Source: Saprospiraceae bacterium
GTDB taxonomy: Bacteria > Bacteroidota > Bacteroidia > Chitinophagales > Saprospiraceae
NCBI GenBank assembly: GCA_027080725.1
Contig: JALWRC010000025.1
Span: 1 to 64,000, forward strand
Length of the DNA stretch: 64,000 nucleotides
Direction: 5' to 3'
Below are positions 11,701 through 19,513 of the stretch, one piece after another; the stretch's first letter is position 1; each line of letters starts with the position of its first letter. A program made the position numbers and the translations under genes. The notes beneath the pieces are model-generated. The model did no database searches. It had not been told where the DNA came from and saw only the letters and a program-made list of their open reading frames with translations.

Positions 11701-13057
11701 GCGTCTGCTTTAGTCCATTGGCCTGGAGAAAATCCACCACATTACTTCGCTGTCGGCTGCCCGGACTCTGTGTCAATATTTCATACAGCTTATTGGCCTT
11801 GTTGTAGGGAAGGGGAACACCATACAAATCCTTTTTAGCCGGTCCGGAAGGGGCAATCCTGGATTTCATCAAGATGTGATACCTCGAAGTGTCGGCTGTC
11901 CCCAAATCCGCCAACGCGACAATATCCCGGACATTGGTATTGGTCGATCCGATATTGTTGTCCGTCATCCAAACTTCGACGTTGCGGATTTTAATCAAAC
12001 TGGTTACTTCAGGAAGATTTTCAAGCGAACGTTCATACGAATTGCGCGCATGGTATGAGAGGAAAAAATGTCGATTCTCATCGTATTCATCCGGGCGAAC
12101 CTCAAACTGTTGGATTTGCGCCCCGGATTTTAGACTGATCGTCTTTTGCTTGGATTTTTTCTGTGAAGCAAGGGCCGTCAAGTGCAGATGCCCGAACTTG
12201 AGTTCCGTCTTTACCCCAAACAGACTTTGTCCACCGCGAATCAAACTGCTTTTCAATGGCATCGACACATTACCGGCTTCAATCCCCTGTATGATGTCAT
12301 CTTCCGAGAACTGGTTGCCGCCATTGTAACTCAGTTTGAAAATGTCATCAAAGTTGAACGTCGTCCCACTCGTGTTAAAATTGGCATTGAGGTTGATTTT
12401 TTCACCAATCTTACCCGACACCCCAAGCTGAATATCCTGTGTGAAGTCTGGCGTGTATCTGTTTTGAAATCGAGGAGCAATAAGAGGGTTTTCGTTGTGC
12501 TCGAAGAACAGCTTAAAGTTGAGATCCACATTCCCCTGAGGCTTTATCTCCATGGTATTGCTCCCGAAGAGCTTGTCCACGAGGGATTTTTTTACCTTAA
12601 ACTTTTCAAAGGGGTCTACTTTTAGTTTAACTCCGGTTGATTTATCCCCCGTACCGGCCAATGCCCCAAAGTATGCTTTCTCATCCTGTTTTGCCTTCCA
12701 TGCTACATACTCGTCAAAGGTCATATAGGTCGGAGGGCGCATCTCCAAATCTCCAATGCGCTCGTGCAACACATATAAGCCCGTCTTAGGATCATACGTC
12801 ACCTCTTTTTCTACCCCGGAAGGGTCTTTTAATTCAAAAGGGTTTTTCTTCTTTGTCGTCAAAAAATTGCCGGTCCTGTCCTTGACCGGTATGGTATCAG
12901 GCGCTGCCAAAACCAACTCTGCGCTATATGGATTCTCATCCGAAAACGAATCCGATATATTAGTAGCGCCAATAAAAGAAGTGGCTCCAATGAGAAAAAG
13001 TAATGTGAGCAACACATGTCTCTTTTTAGGCATAAAATGCTTCCGACCCATACTCAT
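5714..13057 (-). CDS. sprA: SprA, outer-membrane translocon of the type IX secretion system
   Basis: At 2447 residues this has the length expected of SprA/Sov, the giant beta-barrel that forms the T9SS export pore in Bacteroidota. An N-terminal signal sequence lies near residues 12-35 (hydrophobic stretch ending in IGAT). Typical SprA phrases are present, such as MEIKPQGNVDLNFKLFFEHN, GVSGKIGEKINLNANFNTSG and NRIFGVDYNFSKEAPWLTR, along with repeated aromatic beta-strands towards the C-terminus, which ends LTIRFILK. Two very basic insertions stand out, at about residues 1915-1950 and 2326-2346, each a run of Lys/Arg. Met1, Met3 and Met9 are all possible starts; the last leaves the best signal peptide. 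Substrates in this window would be the proteins at 50837, 52296 and 62237, which carry sorting domains. Confidence 0.96.
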   Translation of the reverse strand: MSMGRKHFMPKKRHVLLTLLFLIGATSFIGATNISDSFSDENPYSAELVLAAPDTIPVKDRTGNFLTTKKKNPFELKDPSGVEKEVTYDPKTGLYVLHERIGDLEMRPPTYMTFDEYVAWKAKQDEKAYFGALAGTGDKSTGVKLKVDPFEKFKVKKSLVDKLFGSNTMEIKPQGNVDLNFKLFFEHNENPLIAPRFQNRYTPDFTQDIQLGVSGKIGEKINLNANFNTSGTTFNFDDIFKLSYNGGNQFSEDDIIQGIEAGNVSMPLKSSLIRGGQSLFGVKTELKFGHLHLTALASQKKSKQKTISLKSGAQIQQFEVRPDEYDENRHFFLSYHARNSYERSLENLPEVTSLIKIRNVEVWMTDNNIGSTNTNVRDIVALADLGTADTSRYHILMKSRIAPSGPAKKDLYGVPLPYNKANKLYEILTQSPGSRQRSNVVDFLQANGLKQTRDFEKVRARKLTSSEFSYNPDLGFISLNVRPRPNQVVAVSYEYVYRGKIYKVGELSSDIPSDSSYNVVFTKMLKSTGQSTKLPAWDLMMKNVYPLGTFGLTNEDFKLDIYYEALDGKDKRYIDELDGYPLINMFQMDHLNSTGDPQPDGIFDYVPGLTILPQIGSIIFPVLEPFGRSMDKLLLPIEPDPAKRQKIEEKYGFPELYVSTLTEARQHLEKNKFLIKGEYKSATSSDISLGAFNIPRGSVRVTAGGKTLTEENGDIAIDYNLGKVKILKDQYLQPGVNVNISLEDNTLFGFQLKTMLGLRAEYELNKHSNIGATYLHLFEQPYTRKVNIGDDPINNRIFGVDYNFSKEAPWLTRAVDAIPLISTKAKSQVTFQAEAAAIKPGHSRAIEQKGSDGGVVYVDDFEGVSTPIPLTFQANRWTMASIPQGLDGFDEGKLSDDLRIGANRARLAWYTIQFGTRAPSDNNDSYTRAIQQTELFPKRRRVSTYTITEERIFDITYFPNERGPYNFDVPGGYPGISAGIDAQGKLLDPETRWAGLMRSLTTTDFEEANIEYVDFWMMSPYLNKSDGSPVSKSGKLEIHLGTLSEDILKDSRQQYENGLPAGDLKLPTENTSWGRMARRPPLIANSFDVNKRSEQDLGLDGLDDSGENDFFRDYLDKLRGILDPNVFQSEFATDPANDNYVPFLDPKFTDADNSIVRYKKYNNPQGNAEPERSTFTNVIQSSTNIPDKEDLNDDKSLNESENYYVYEIPLVRDGDSLDRDNTPFITDVRETKGQGGTTEKWYRFRVPIHEFKKKVGQIEGFRSIQFMRMVFREFDQRTTFRFAKLDLTRNQWRTYQQDACNDSLPRENFAIDVVNIEENDKRFPFEYRSPPGIERERVLSPYADILQNEQALVMSIVDLPDSCERSIYKIIDLDLRNFKKLKMYAHAHELNTNVIQGDMKLFIQLGKDFKNNYYEYEIPLTMSDPVNGTSDRENIWLEANNLDVTLDAFVNLKKERNQANIAVTELYEKPDPAKPANIIRVKGNPTLGLVRAIRIGVRNSSLERGEEDVEVWINELRMTGLNERGGVAALAKLDVQLADFGTFSAAGAYTGVGFGGLDQRLAQRAQEELVQYDFSTNLKLDKFFPKKLGLSLPMYAQYSNAFSTPQYDPVDSDIKLKDKLSIAQTSEERDSIRSAAIDAVEVKAVNFTNIKLSPQKKSKKKYPWDLGNFSASYAWSDTKKSNPLVKEERIGTNTGSVDYQYSIPAPYIKPFGKVVKSKYLKFVKELNFNPIPNSISVTSELDRKNSSRTYRFGHPKYSTWQNNNFEWNRDYNLKWDLTKSIKFNLNAVNLGVVDELLYNPLRGGYVDPRTDQIADPSRVKPYLTDNLKQFGRTKSYDQKVSLTYTLPFRYIPFMEWITAKASYTGNYNWTGGSLRTIDSLGSVIQNGQDVQLTMDLKFSKLYSKSKYLKSIDRRPRYKSKKKRKSKASEGKGKSVVRKKTSRRRKTNRDPSWAERILIRPLLMLRTAKATYNQNEKTVIPGYLERTYILGMDRNFLNPGWDFVSGIQPLLGDRRQPGWLDDAGAAGLISSSVFQTQEVLQTRTRRFQGKLTVEPFYDLKLDVTMDWDKTLEHSELFVDTLNNGQLDLEHLAPAERGSYKISFIGFNTLFKDYREVFKQFDRNRLPISVRLAKEAGITAPHDSSTLAQQGYRDGFGPNHNKVLTLAFLSAYTDKDPLTTSLDLFSTMPLPNWNLTYNGLNKLGSLRDVFSSFTVRHGYKSTMTVNSFETHYQYQTNSLGIPISKNPQTFDFFPRYRIPTVVIDEAFSPLFGLDIKTKSDFTFKMEMKKSRRLSLEVDYSRLNETRSTEYVLGAGYILKNFDIKTFRFGKKKTKKKRKRKKKTKKKSSVKNSLASLFGGEPKDGRDLEISLDVSYKDNISEAHSLNENDIVEPFRGSTDITISPALDYKYSERLTYRLYWDYRKTIPHVSNQYRRTTWDAGLTIRFILK

Positions 13058-13158
13058 ATTCTAAATAAAATTTTCTTTTAAAAGCTTACGAAAGAACAAC
13101 AAGGTGCTATAAAGGCATATAACGCCCGGGATACTCCTAACATTGTATTACTACTACA

Positions 13159-13746
13159 CTAAGACAACTTTTTCAAGGCCAGTCGAATAAAGTCTTCCGT
13201 TTTTGTAGCTTCCGGATTTGATTTGTGTACTTGATCCAGGGCTTGTTTGACCTGAGAGCGCTTGAACCCAAGCGCCAACAATGCAGATAACGCCTCATCA
13301 AGGGAGGTATTGCCTGCTGCTTTGGAGATTAACGCGGTCCCGGCCAATTTGGTCACTTTGTCCTTCAAATCAATGATAATGCGCTGGGCGGTCTTCGGTC
13401 CGACGCCTTTGATGCGCTTGAATGCTGCCACGTCTTCATGCATCAAGGCAGAAGAGACCTCCGCCGTCGTCATGGACGACAAAATCAACCGACCGGTGTT
13501 GGGACCGATCCCGGAGACCGATATAAGCAGCGCAAACATATCCCGCTCTTCTTCCGTAAAAAACCCATAAAGCGCCAAGCTGTCTTCCTTGACATGTTGA
13601 TATATCCACAACCGGGTACTCGACAAATGCTCTACCTTCGAAAAGGTGTGGAGCGTGATGTGTATCCGGTACCCTATCCCACCCGTTTCCAGGACGACAT
13701 AGGTCGGGCTTTTGACGGTCAATTCCCCTTTGATGTATGCATACAT
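13159..13746 (-). CDS. ruvA: RuvA, Holliday junction branch-migration subunit
   Basis: RuvA binds four-way DNA junctions as a tetramer and loads the RuvB motor. The N-terminal OB-fold begins MYAYIKGELTVKSPTYVVLE. The tandem helix-hairpin-helix region includes LISVSGIGPNTGRLIL and FKRIKGVGPKTAQRIIIDLK. The small C-terminal RuvB-contact domain is at SALLALGFKRSQVKQAL. At 195 residues it is complete. It lies 100 bases upstream of sprA on the same strand; ruvB and ruvC are not in the window. Confidence 0.96.
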   Translation of the reverse strand: MYAYIKGELTVKSPTYVVLETGGIGYRIHITLHTFSKVEHLSSTRLWIYQHVKEDSLALYGFFTEEERDMFALLISVSGIGPNTGRLILSSMTTAEVSSALMHEDVAAFKRIKGVGPKTAQRIIIDLKDKVTKLAGTALISKAAGNTSLDEALSALLALGFKRSQVKQALDQVHKSNPEATKTEDFIRLALKKLS

Positions 13747-14184
13747 ATTTTTGACTATTTGGACATATTCGTCGCAAATTTACAAAAATTATACATTATG
13801 CTTTTTTCTGATATGAAATGGTGGGCTATAGCTTCATAGACACAAAAACGCAGACGAAAAGCCTCTCCGGTGTGAGGTAAACACTGAGAACACAGAGAGG
13901 GAAAACAGTTCTGTGTTAATACACTATGAATCTTGTGCCAACAAAATAACAACAAAAGCCGGTTATAGAGGTGATAAATAGTGCGTGTGCCTATAATTCA
14001 TATAGGACGAAGACAAATCATAATTCTCCAATTGTTTACCCCGCAGAATAAACATAAGAGCATTGTTGACCATTAACTTTGAAAGAGAAGTATTGAATTC
14101 GTGCACTTTGTCACACACCCCCAAAGACGGCCATCACCCCGGATTGCACTCAATGATATATCTTTGCACAAACTTTACCTCGCC
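13747..14184. other. Intergenic region between divergent ruvA and a beta-propeller gene
   Basis: No gene is supported here. Contents: one copy of the TATGAAATGGT motif (13812-13822); purine-rich, ACACAGAG-type low-complexity sequence around 13880-13915; a short palindrome CCTATA-N5-TATAGG at 13990-14006; and two TAnnTTTG-like elements, TAACTTTG at 14074-14081 and TATCTTTG at 14159-14166. The second is close upstream of the start at 14185 and is the better candidate promoter element for that gene. Confidence 0.5.
14159..14166 (+). promoter_or_regulatory. TAnnTTTG -7 element upstream of the beta-propeller gene
   Basis: TATCTTTG matches the Bacteroidota -7 consensus TAnnTTTG. Transcription would start near 14173 and leave a leader of about 12 bases before the ATG at 14185. 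No well-spaced -33 TTG was found, so the call rests on one element. Confidence 0.4.
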
Positions 14185-15183
14185 ATGTCTAAAAAGAAGA
14201 ACAAGTCCACTACTTCCCCGAAAACAAAGACCAAGAGTACTTTCCCTTGGAAAATTATCCTAATGGGAGTCATCATAGGCGTCTTGGTTGGAGCTTGGGG
14301 GCTCCTCCAACCCCACAAAAAACGTGTCCCTGACCATTTCCCTTTCGGAGCAGCGGATTATTGCAAGCAATTGCCTAAATACATCAAGACCTATCATCTG
14401 AGACAACCGGTTTTTATCGACCTGAGTCAAACCCGTGCCCGGGGTCTGGCCATCGTAGAAGCTTCCAAAAACGGCAAGGTATTCCAGCTCCCGACATGGG
14501 ACGATGCCGGAGCCCTTGGGCCCTATGCACTGGATGAACATGGCAATATCTACGCAGCTCCTGTCCCCTACGTCAGTATCGACCAATTTAAGCCTGAAGA
14601 CCAGAGCAAAATCTACAAAGTGGACACCAAGAGCGGCAAAATGGAGGTTTTCAAAGAGCTGCCCGTCCAACACCCTTCTGATGCCTCCAATCCATTCAAC
14701 TTCCTGGGGTTGAGTTATGATTGTGATACCAAATCCCTATACGCTTCCACCGTCAACGGATCGGACTTCGAAAACGAACGGGGCAGAATTCTACAAATCG
14801 ATGTACACAGCGGCAAAATACTCGACAAAAAAGAGGGAATCGATGCGATAGGGCTGGCCGTATTCAATGACAAAGTCGCCAAATACCTCTATTACGGCTC
14901 TGCTCGAACCTCAGATATTTACAGGATAAAACTCGGTCCGGCAGGGGAAATCACCGCTTCAGAGCCCGAATTTGTCCTATCACTAAGCGCCGTACAGGGT
15001 GGATCGACGGACAAATGTCACCGCATACGTTTTTTTAAAGGGGGAGTGATGGAGCTCAAGGGGATAGACTTCAATTACACCCTACATGCAGAAAGCGATG
15101 TACGCCGTAATATCTACCGGTTTAAATACAATCCAAATAATGGCAAATGGGATTTTGTCTCTGTCCAACGCCAAAAGAGATAA
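14185..15183 (+). CDS. Membrane-anchored beta-propeller-like protein, function unknown
   Basis: The ATG at 14185 starts MSKKKNKSTTSPKTKTKS, a very basic head followed by one hydrophobic helix (ILMGVIIGVLVGAWGLL), so the protein is probably anchored in the inner membrane with its bulk outside. The rest, about 280 residues, has repeats of the kind seen in SMP-30/NHL-type propellers: YALDEHGNIYAAPV, SKIYKVDTKSGKMEVFKEL, GRILQIDVHSGKIL, KYLYYGSARTSDIYRI. An in-frame ATG at 14101 would add 28 residues without coding character and would place the TAnnTTTG element inside the gene, so I prefer 14185. I do not recognise a specific family or substrate. Confidence 0.7.
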   Translation: MSKKKNKSTTSPKTKTKSTFPWKIILMGVIIGVLVGAWGLLQPHKKRVPDHFPFGAADYCKQLPKYIKTYHLRQPVFIDLSQTRARGLAIVEASKNGKVFQLPTWDDAGALGPYALDEHGNIYAAPVPYVSIDQFKPEDQSKIYKVDTKSGKMEVFKELPVQHPSDASNPFNFLGLSYDCDTKSLYASTVNGSDFENERGRILQIDVHSGKILDKKEGIDAIGLAVFNDKVAKYLYYGSARTSDIYRIKLGPAGEITASEPEFVLSLSAVQGGSTDKCHRIRFFKGGVMELKGIDFNYTLHAESDVRRNIYRFKYNPNNGKWDFVSVQRQKR

Positions 15184-15217
15184 CCCGAACAGCATCTCAC
15201 TTGCCCTTTCTAATGTG

Positions 15218-16279
15218 CTACCCCTTCCCTGCGTGTCTCGCTTCTTTGCGCGCCACATCTTCCCGGACCCATCGAATCATAGCGGGAAAATCCATATTGG
15301 TAATTTCATGTGTCTTGCGCTCCGGGAAAATCTTTTTGACAGGCACTTGAAAGTTGGTGCGTATCTTCAAGGTGTAATAATCCGTCAATGGCCGCCCTCC
15401 AATTGTCTTGTCCACTAACCTGATCTCCTTCGGCACAAAATGTCCTTCGTCTTGTGGAATGAGCCAGGGTTGTAGCGGCCGATAGGCATCGTAATATCGA
15501 TTGATTAAAAAACGCCCACTGGGCAAAGGCACCCTTCTTGTCCACCATTTCCCTTCCACCGCCTGCATGCATTTTTTGGTATCCTCAATCGTCTCCACAG
15601 TCATCAGCGTGTCCAGTGTAATTTGTATCGCACGAGTCATCGCAGCTTCAAAAGGGCGTGCGCTCTGTATTGCATCCATTCCCAACAGGACGCCCAATGC
15701 GTTGGAATACAAGTCTTCCGGAGAAAAACTCGAGTAGCGCTCCGGAATCAATGGAATATAAGACACGCCAAACCAGGTCGAGAGTTCATGCCATACCGAA
15801 AGGTCAAACGCTATATGCCCCGCGATGGCCAATCGATCCCGGTCCGTCAGCTCAGGAGCATTTTTAACCACCAGGGATTTGACCCCGCCCTCCCTACCGA
15901 GACGTATGTTCATCTCTTGCTTGCTTCTATTCTGAAGAATATTAAAGTACAAAAAAGCTGTCCAATCCGCTTGATCCCGCAAATGCCCGACATCAATAAA
16001 TCCTCCCCGGTGGGTATAAATGATGCCATTGTTCTCCTCTTTGTCCCCCAAATACACATGCTGACCGAGCAATGCAGGCGCAGAAATGGCATTGAGCTTG
16101 CGAAAAGGCATCCCAAACATCGTTACATCGGAGCCAAACTGACAGCATGTCCGTATGATCTTAGGAGGTGGTTTGCGCTGCTGTCTCGGAGTAAAAACGG
16201 GTATTTTAGCAAATATCCCTATGAGGAAAGGGACCATCAAAAGTGCGATGAGCGATACTTTAAGCAATTTGGACTTCAT
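15218..16279 (-). CDS. DUF4056 family protein, exported
   Basis: An N-terminal hydrophobic segment (VSLIALLMVPFLIGIFA) suggests export or membrane anchoring. The following sequence has the signature of DUF4056: PPPKIIRTCCQFGSDV, ISAPALLGQHVYLGDK, NGIIYTHRGGFIDVGHLRDQ, then WHELSTWFGVSYIPLIPERYSSFSPEDLYSNALG. The HRGGFIDVGHLRD and HELSTWFG elements, rich in His, Asp and Glu, look like a metal or catalytic site, but the function of the family is unknown to me. It converges with the preceding propeller gene and lies 230 bases downstream of the long sulfur operon on the same strand, too far to assume co-transcription. Confidence 0.75.
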   Translation of the reverse strand: MKSKLLKVSLIALLMVPFLIGIFAKIPVFTPRQQRKPPPKIIRTCCQFGSDVTMFGMPFRKLNAISAPALLGQHVYLGDKEENNGIIYTHRGGFIDVGHLRDQADWTAFLYFNILQNRSKQEMNIRLGREGGVKSLVVKNAPELTDRDRLAIAGHIAFDLSVWHELSTWFGVSYIPLIPERYSSFSPEDLYSNALGVLLGMDAIQSARPFEAAMTRAIQITLDTLMTVETIEDTKKCMQAVEGKWWTRRVPLPSGRFLINRYYDAYRPLQPWLIPQDEGHFVPKEIRLVDKTIGGRPLTDYYTLKIRTNFQVPVKKIFPERKTHEITNMDFPAMIRWVREDVARKEARHAGKG

Positions 16280-16509
16280 ATGTTCGATTATTCATTTATC
16301 ATCTCCGGTACTAAAATACAACAATAATTGAGCGCACTCTATTACTAATATGCATCCATTCCGTGTTTTGATTGCCACAGGAGATATTACTTATAACGTA
16401 TAATGAAAGCCAAAGGTGCACAAATACCGCACTTTTCTTTCCGAGTTGTCCCAAAATATAAATATATTGATAGACTGCTTATTCTTGCAATGGTTTTATC
16501 TTTCTGCCC

Positions 16510-17595
16510 CTACTCGCTAGAGATAGGTTGTTGACGGCTCAGTAGACTTTGGAGCTGCGACATCCCCTCTTCGGTATCGACCAATCGGTTAATAGTATAA
16601 AACAAGTACATGGTAGAAAGCCAATTGGTAAAATCCTCTTTGGTGCTGAGGTGCTTTCGCAAGTGCACCATAATCCATGAAAAGTGCTCCCAGGTGTCAA
16701 AACAAGAGGCGCAATCCCGGGTTTCACCCGTACAACAACGCCTCACAGTCTCAAAATCAGCATGGTAAGCCCTAAAATGGGGGTTGTATGGATATCCATT
16801 GTCCATGCGTGCCGCATTGGAAGGGAGGTTGGTGGAGATATTGGTGCAGACTTCATAGCCCCATTTCATATCAAACAGTTGACCCGTCGAGATTATTTTA
16901 TTGAAATAGGGCGTCATGAATATTTGACCGGGATAAAGTTCGATCATCCGGTCGATTTGAGCCCTGACCTTTTCAAATCCACTGCGATAATCAAATTTGC
17001 CCCCGAGGCCTGCTTGATCCGAGTAATAATTAAATAACACTCTATTCCCATTGTCTATACAAGTTTTGACTACTTCTGGTATTTCTTCTGACAGCCCGGG
17101 AGCTACCGTGTAGTACCAAAAGGCACGAGTGTCATTTTTATAATTGTCTAGCGCCTTTTCAAAAATGTCAATTTTATCATTCCCCCGCAAGAAGCGATCG
17201 GTCTCACGACTGCCCCAGACAGCCACCCCTATGGGGATATTTTCGAGGCCATCGACCGGTATTTTCTTAAGTCCGTTGGTGGCGATGCTAAGCTTAAATC
17301 GAGCGTATATTTTGCGTATTCTACCTATCTCCAAGGAGGGTTCTCCCCCGACTATGGTGATAAAATTGGTTCCTCTTTCCGCTTCGCGATTCAAAAATGC
17401 ATCAAACAGACGTTCGTCCTCCGGAGAACGATGCCGGTCCATCCCCTCTTCGAAATAATAACATCCCTTACAGCGTAGATTACAACGATGGGTCAGGTCG
17501 AGGGAAATACTCTTTACGGGACCTACGGAACGAATATCGTCGTACATCTTCTTGAGCAAGGGATCCTGCAAATATGTTTTTAAACTTCCCAGCAT
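16510..17595 (-). CDS. Radical SAM protein at the tail of the sulfur operon, unassigned family
   Basis: The radical SAM cluster motif CX3CX2C is seen in SLDLTHRCNLRCKGCYYFEE near residues 31-38, followed by the Gly-rich GGEPSLEIGRI. A second Cys-rich stretch near the C-terminus (RRCCTGETRDCASCFDTWEH) could bind an auxiliary iron-sulfur cluster. The start MLGSLKTYLQ at 17595 lies 28 bases after the stop of the chelatase-D-like gene. A longer frame reaches back to 18003, but its extra residues overlap that gene and lack coding character. It is neither BchE-like (no B12 domain) nor similar to the two LipS-type proteins of the operon. Placement after two chelatase-like subunits suggests they work together, perhaps on a cofactor or protein modification; this is inference. 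Confidence 0.75.
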   Translation of the reverse strand: MLGSLKTYLQDPLLKKMYDDIRSVGPVKSISLDLTHRCNLRCKGCYYFEEGMDRHRSPEDERLFDAFLNREAERGTNFITIVGGEPSLEIGRIRKIYARFKLSIATNGLKKIPVDGLENIPIGVAVWGSRETDRFLRGNDKIDIFEKALDNYKNDTRAFWYYTVAPGLSEEIPEVVKTCIDNGNRVLFNYYSDQAGLGGKFDYRSGFEKVRAQIDRMIELYPGQIFMTPYFNKIISTGQLFDMKWGYEVCTNISTNLPSNAARMDNGYPYNPHFRAYHADFETVRRCCTGETRDCASCFDTWEHFSWIMVHLRKHLSTKEDFTNWLSTMYLFYTINRLVDTEEGMSQLQSLLSRQQPISSE

Positions 17596-17623
17596 AAATA
17601 TATTTATGGTGTAAATGTAGGCT

Positions 17624-19480
17624 TTATTTTTCTTTTCTGATGCGGTCAATTTCCTTTTCCAGTACACTCGTCGTAACAGAAGCGGTGTTGGAGTGATGAA
17701 TGTAGATATATTTACCTCCAAGCAGGTTTGCAAGGGATTTGGCTTCGGCGTTGTCCGCCTTATATCGCTTGGTATCAAAGATGATTGAGGCGATAATTTC
17801 TTTGTTGAGTGCCCCGGCCAATTGACGTATTTCTTGCAAAGCGACACTTTCGTCGGATCGCCCTTCGATATTTTTGTAGGGCATGTTGGCTCTCCCATCT
17901 GTAAACAAAACCAATACTGTCCCCGCGACGTCCCATTTTGAACGCGCTTGTTTTGCAAGGGAGAAGGCCTCGATAAGTGCTTTGGACAAAGGGGTTTTCC
18001 CACCGGCTGTGAAAGAACGCAAGACCTGTGAGGCTTTGGAGAGGCTATTACTCGGGGAGAGAATCAACTTAGCCTCCTTGTTTCTAAAGTAGATCATCGC
18101 CACTTTGTCGCGGTGCACATAAGCCTTTTCGAGTAGCCCGGTAATCGCCTTTCTCACAACACCCAACCGATTGATGGCCATGGAGCCCGAGCCATCGACG
18201 GCAAATATAAAGAGCAGTCCACTTTTTTGTTTGTATTTCTTAATATGAATATCAGCCGGTCTGATCACCGGGGCCTTGCCCCTCCTATTGACCGGATTAT
18301 TGCGAGCGGCGGCTTTTATCGTTGCCAGGATATCAAGGTGTCCTTTCTTGGGATCGCCGGGGACGGATTGTACATGCCTTCCACGCTTGAAATTGTAGGC
18401 ATCCACGTGGCGACCACTTCCTTTGGAAGCTTTGGTCTTAGCCGCAAACTCCGGGAAGCTCAAAGAAGGGGCTTCCTCATCCTGAAATACGGATACTTCC
18501 CTTGTTTCGGATTTCATTGTCTCGGGTTGATCCTTTTTGGAGGGGTCGTTTTGCCGGTGGCTTTGGGAGCGATGGTCCGGTCCGGACCCCTTGTGTTGCC
18601 GTTTGGACTCTTCCTTTCTCCTCTTTTCGGGCGTTTGATCTTTAGAAGGGGTGGATTTACCATTTTTTACATCGGATACCATCTCGTGATTGGTAAACCT
18701 GCTCATAAAGACCAGACGGCTGGCGAGGTCCACATCTTCGATAGCGACAGCTGCCCGATGGCTGAGCGCCGCATTGGCTTTGGCACATTGGACGGCAAAG
18801 CACTCGGGACTATTGCCCTCCACTCCCATCAGAGTAGCCAACTCACAAATTTTGACTATTTGTTTTTCGGTGATGGTGATATCCGGGTATAGCCGTTTGG
18901 CTTTTTGGACTCTATGAATAATGTCGGGAGCGATATACAGACTTTGCTCAAAATTGTTGGCCATATACATTCTCATCGGCAAATGCCCTATCGTACGCGT
19001 ATAGGTTATGAAGGCCAATTTGGAGCGCAAAGAGGGTAAGAGTGGTTTTTCTTCCGGATCAAATGTGGCGATCAAGCTGAAATTTGTTTTAATTTTCTTC
19101 GACAAGCCCACCATTTCAAGCCTTAAAAAACCTTCTGATAAGGCTTGAAGTATCGTTTGTTGGAGGCCTTCCTCAAGTAGATTGATTTGATCGACAAAGA
19201 GGACACCGCCCTGCGCCTTTTCGATTAATCCACGGGTGTGAACGAGGTGTGTCTTGCCCTCTTCAAATCTCAAATCCACTCCTCCGGTCAGTCTTTCGAG
19301 GCTACAATTCAATGGGACATTGACAAATGGAGCATCCGGCCAAAGAGCTTTCGCCGCCCTGCAAATAGAGGTCTTCCCCGTACCTTTCGGACCACCAATA
19401 AGCACCCCTTTGAGACCCGGATTGACGGCCAAAAGACAAAGTGCAATGAAGGGATCTTTCTGTCCGAAGAATGATTGCAT
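17624..19480 (-). CDS. Mg-chelatase subunit D-like AAA/VWA protein
   Basis: The domain order is that of BchD/ChlD: an AAA module (residues 1-250), a charged, low-complexity linker (about 270-390), and a C-terminal von Willebrand A domain. The Walker A motif GGPKGTGKTS (29-38) is intact, but the Walker B region reads VLFVDQINLLEEG, with Gln where an active ATPase has Glu, as expected for the non-hydrolysing D subunit. The VWA metal site DGSGSMAINR and the later FTDGRANMPYK are present. At 618 residues it has the usual BchD length. It follows the I-like subunit by 33 bases; a TATGAAATGGT motif sits in that gap (19483-19493). No H subunit (BchH/CobN) is in the window, so chlorophyll synthesis is unlikely. 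Confidence 0.82.
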   Translation of the reverse strand: MQSFFGQKDPFIALCLLAVNPGLKGVLIGGPKGTGKTSICRAAKALWPDAPFVNVPLNCSLERLTGGVDLRFEEGKTHLVHTRGLIEKAQGGVLFVDQINLLEEGLQQTILQALSEGFLRLEMVGLSKKIKTNFSLIATFDPEEKPLLPSLRSKLAFITYTRTIGHLPMRMYMANNFEQSLYIAPDIIHRVQKAKRLYPDITITEKQIVKICELATLMGVEGNSPECFAVQCAKANAALSHRAAVAIEDVDLASRLVFMSRFTNHEMVSDVKNGKSTPSKDQTPEKRRKEESKRQHKGSGPDHRSQSHRQNDPSKKDQPETMKSETREVSVFQDEEAPSLSFPEFAAKTKASKGSGRHVDAYNFKRGRHVQSVPGDPKKGHLDILATIKAAARNNPVNRRGKAPVIRPADIHIKKYKQKSGLLFIFAVDGSGSMAINRLGVVRKAITGLLEKAYVHRDKVAMIYFRNKEAKLILSPSNSLSKASQVLRSFTAGGKTPLSKALIEAFSLAKQARSKWDVAGTVLVLFTDGRANMPYKNIEGRSDESVALQEIRQLAGALNKEIIASIIFDTKRYKADNAEAKSLANLLGGKYIYIHHSNTASVTTSVLEKEIDRIRKEK

Positions 19481-19513
19481 GGTATGAAATGGTTTAACAT
19501 ATTAGCGGTCGAT

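Noticed and set aside
5750-12700. Long plus-strand reading frames opposite sprA
   Set aside because: They have no recognisable protein features and lie opposite an unbroken, clearly conserved gene.
17596-18003. Longer start for the terminal radical SAM gene
   Set aside because: The extension overlaps the upstream chelatase-D-like gene by almost 400 bases and has no protein-like character; ATG at 17595 fits the gap.
18227-18892. A 221-codon plus-strand frame opposite the chelatase-D-like gene
   Set aside because: It is antisense to the low-complexity linker and AAA domain; its hydrophobic look follows from that composition.
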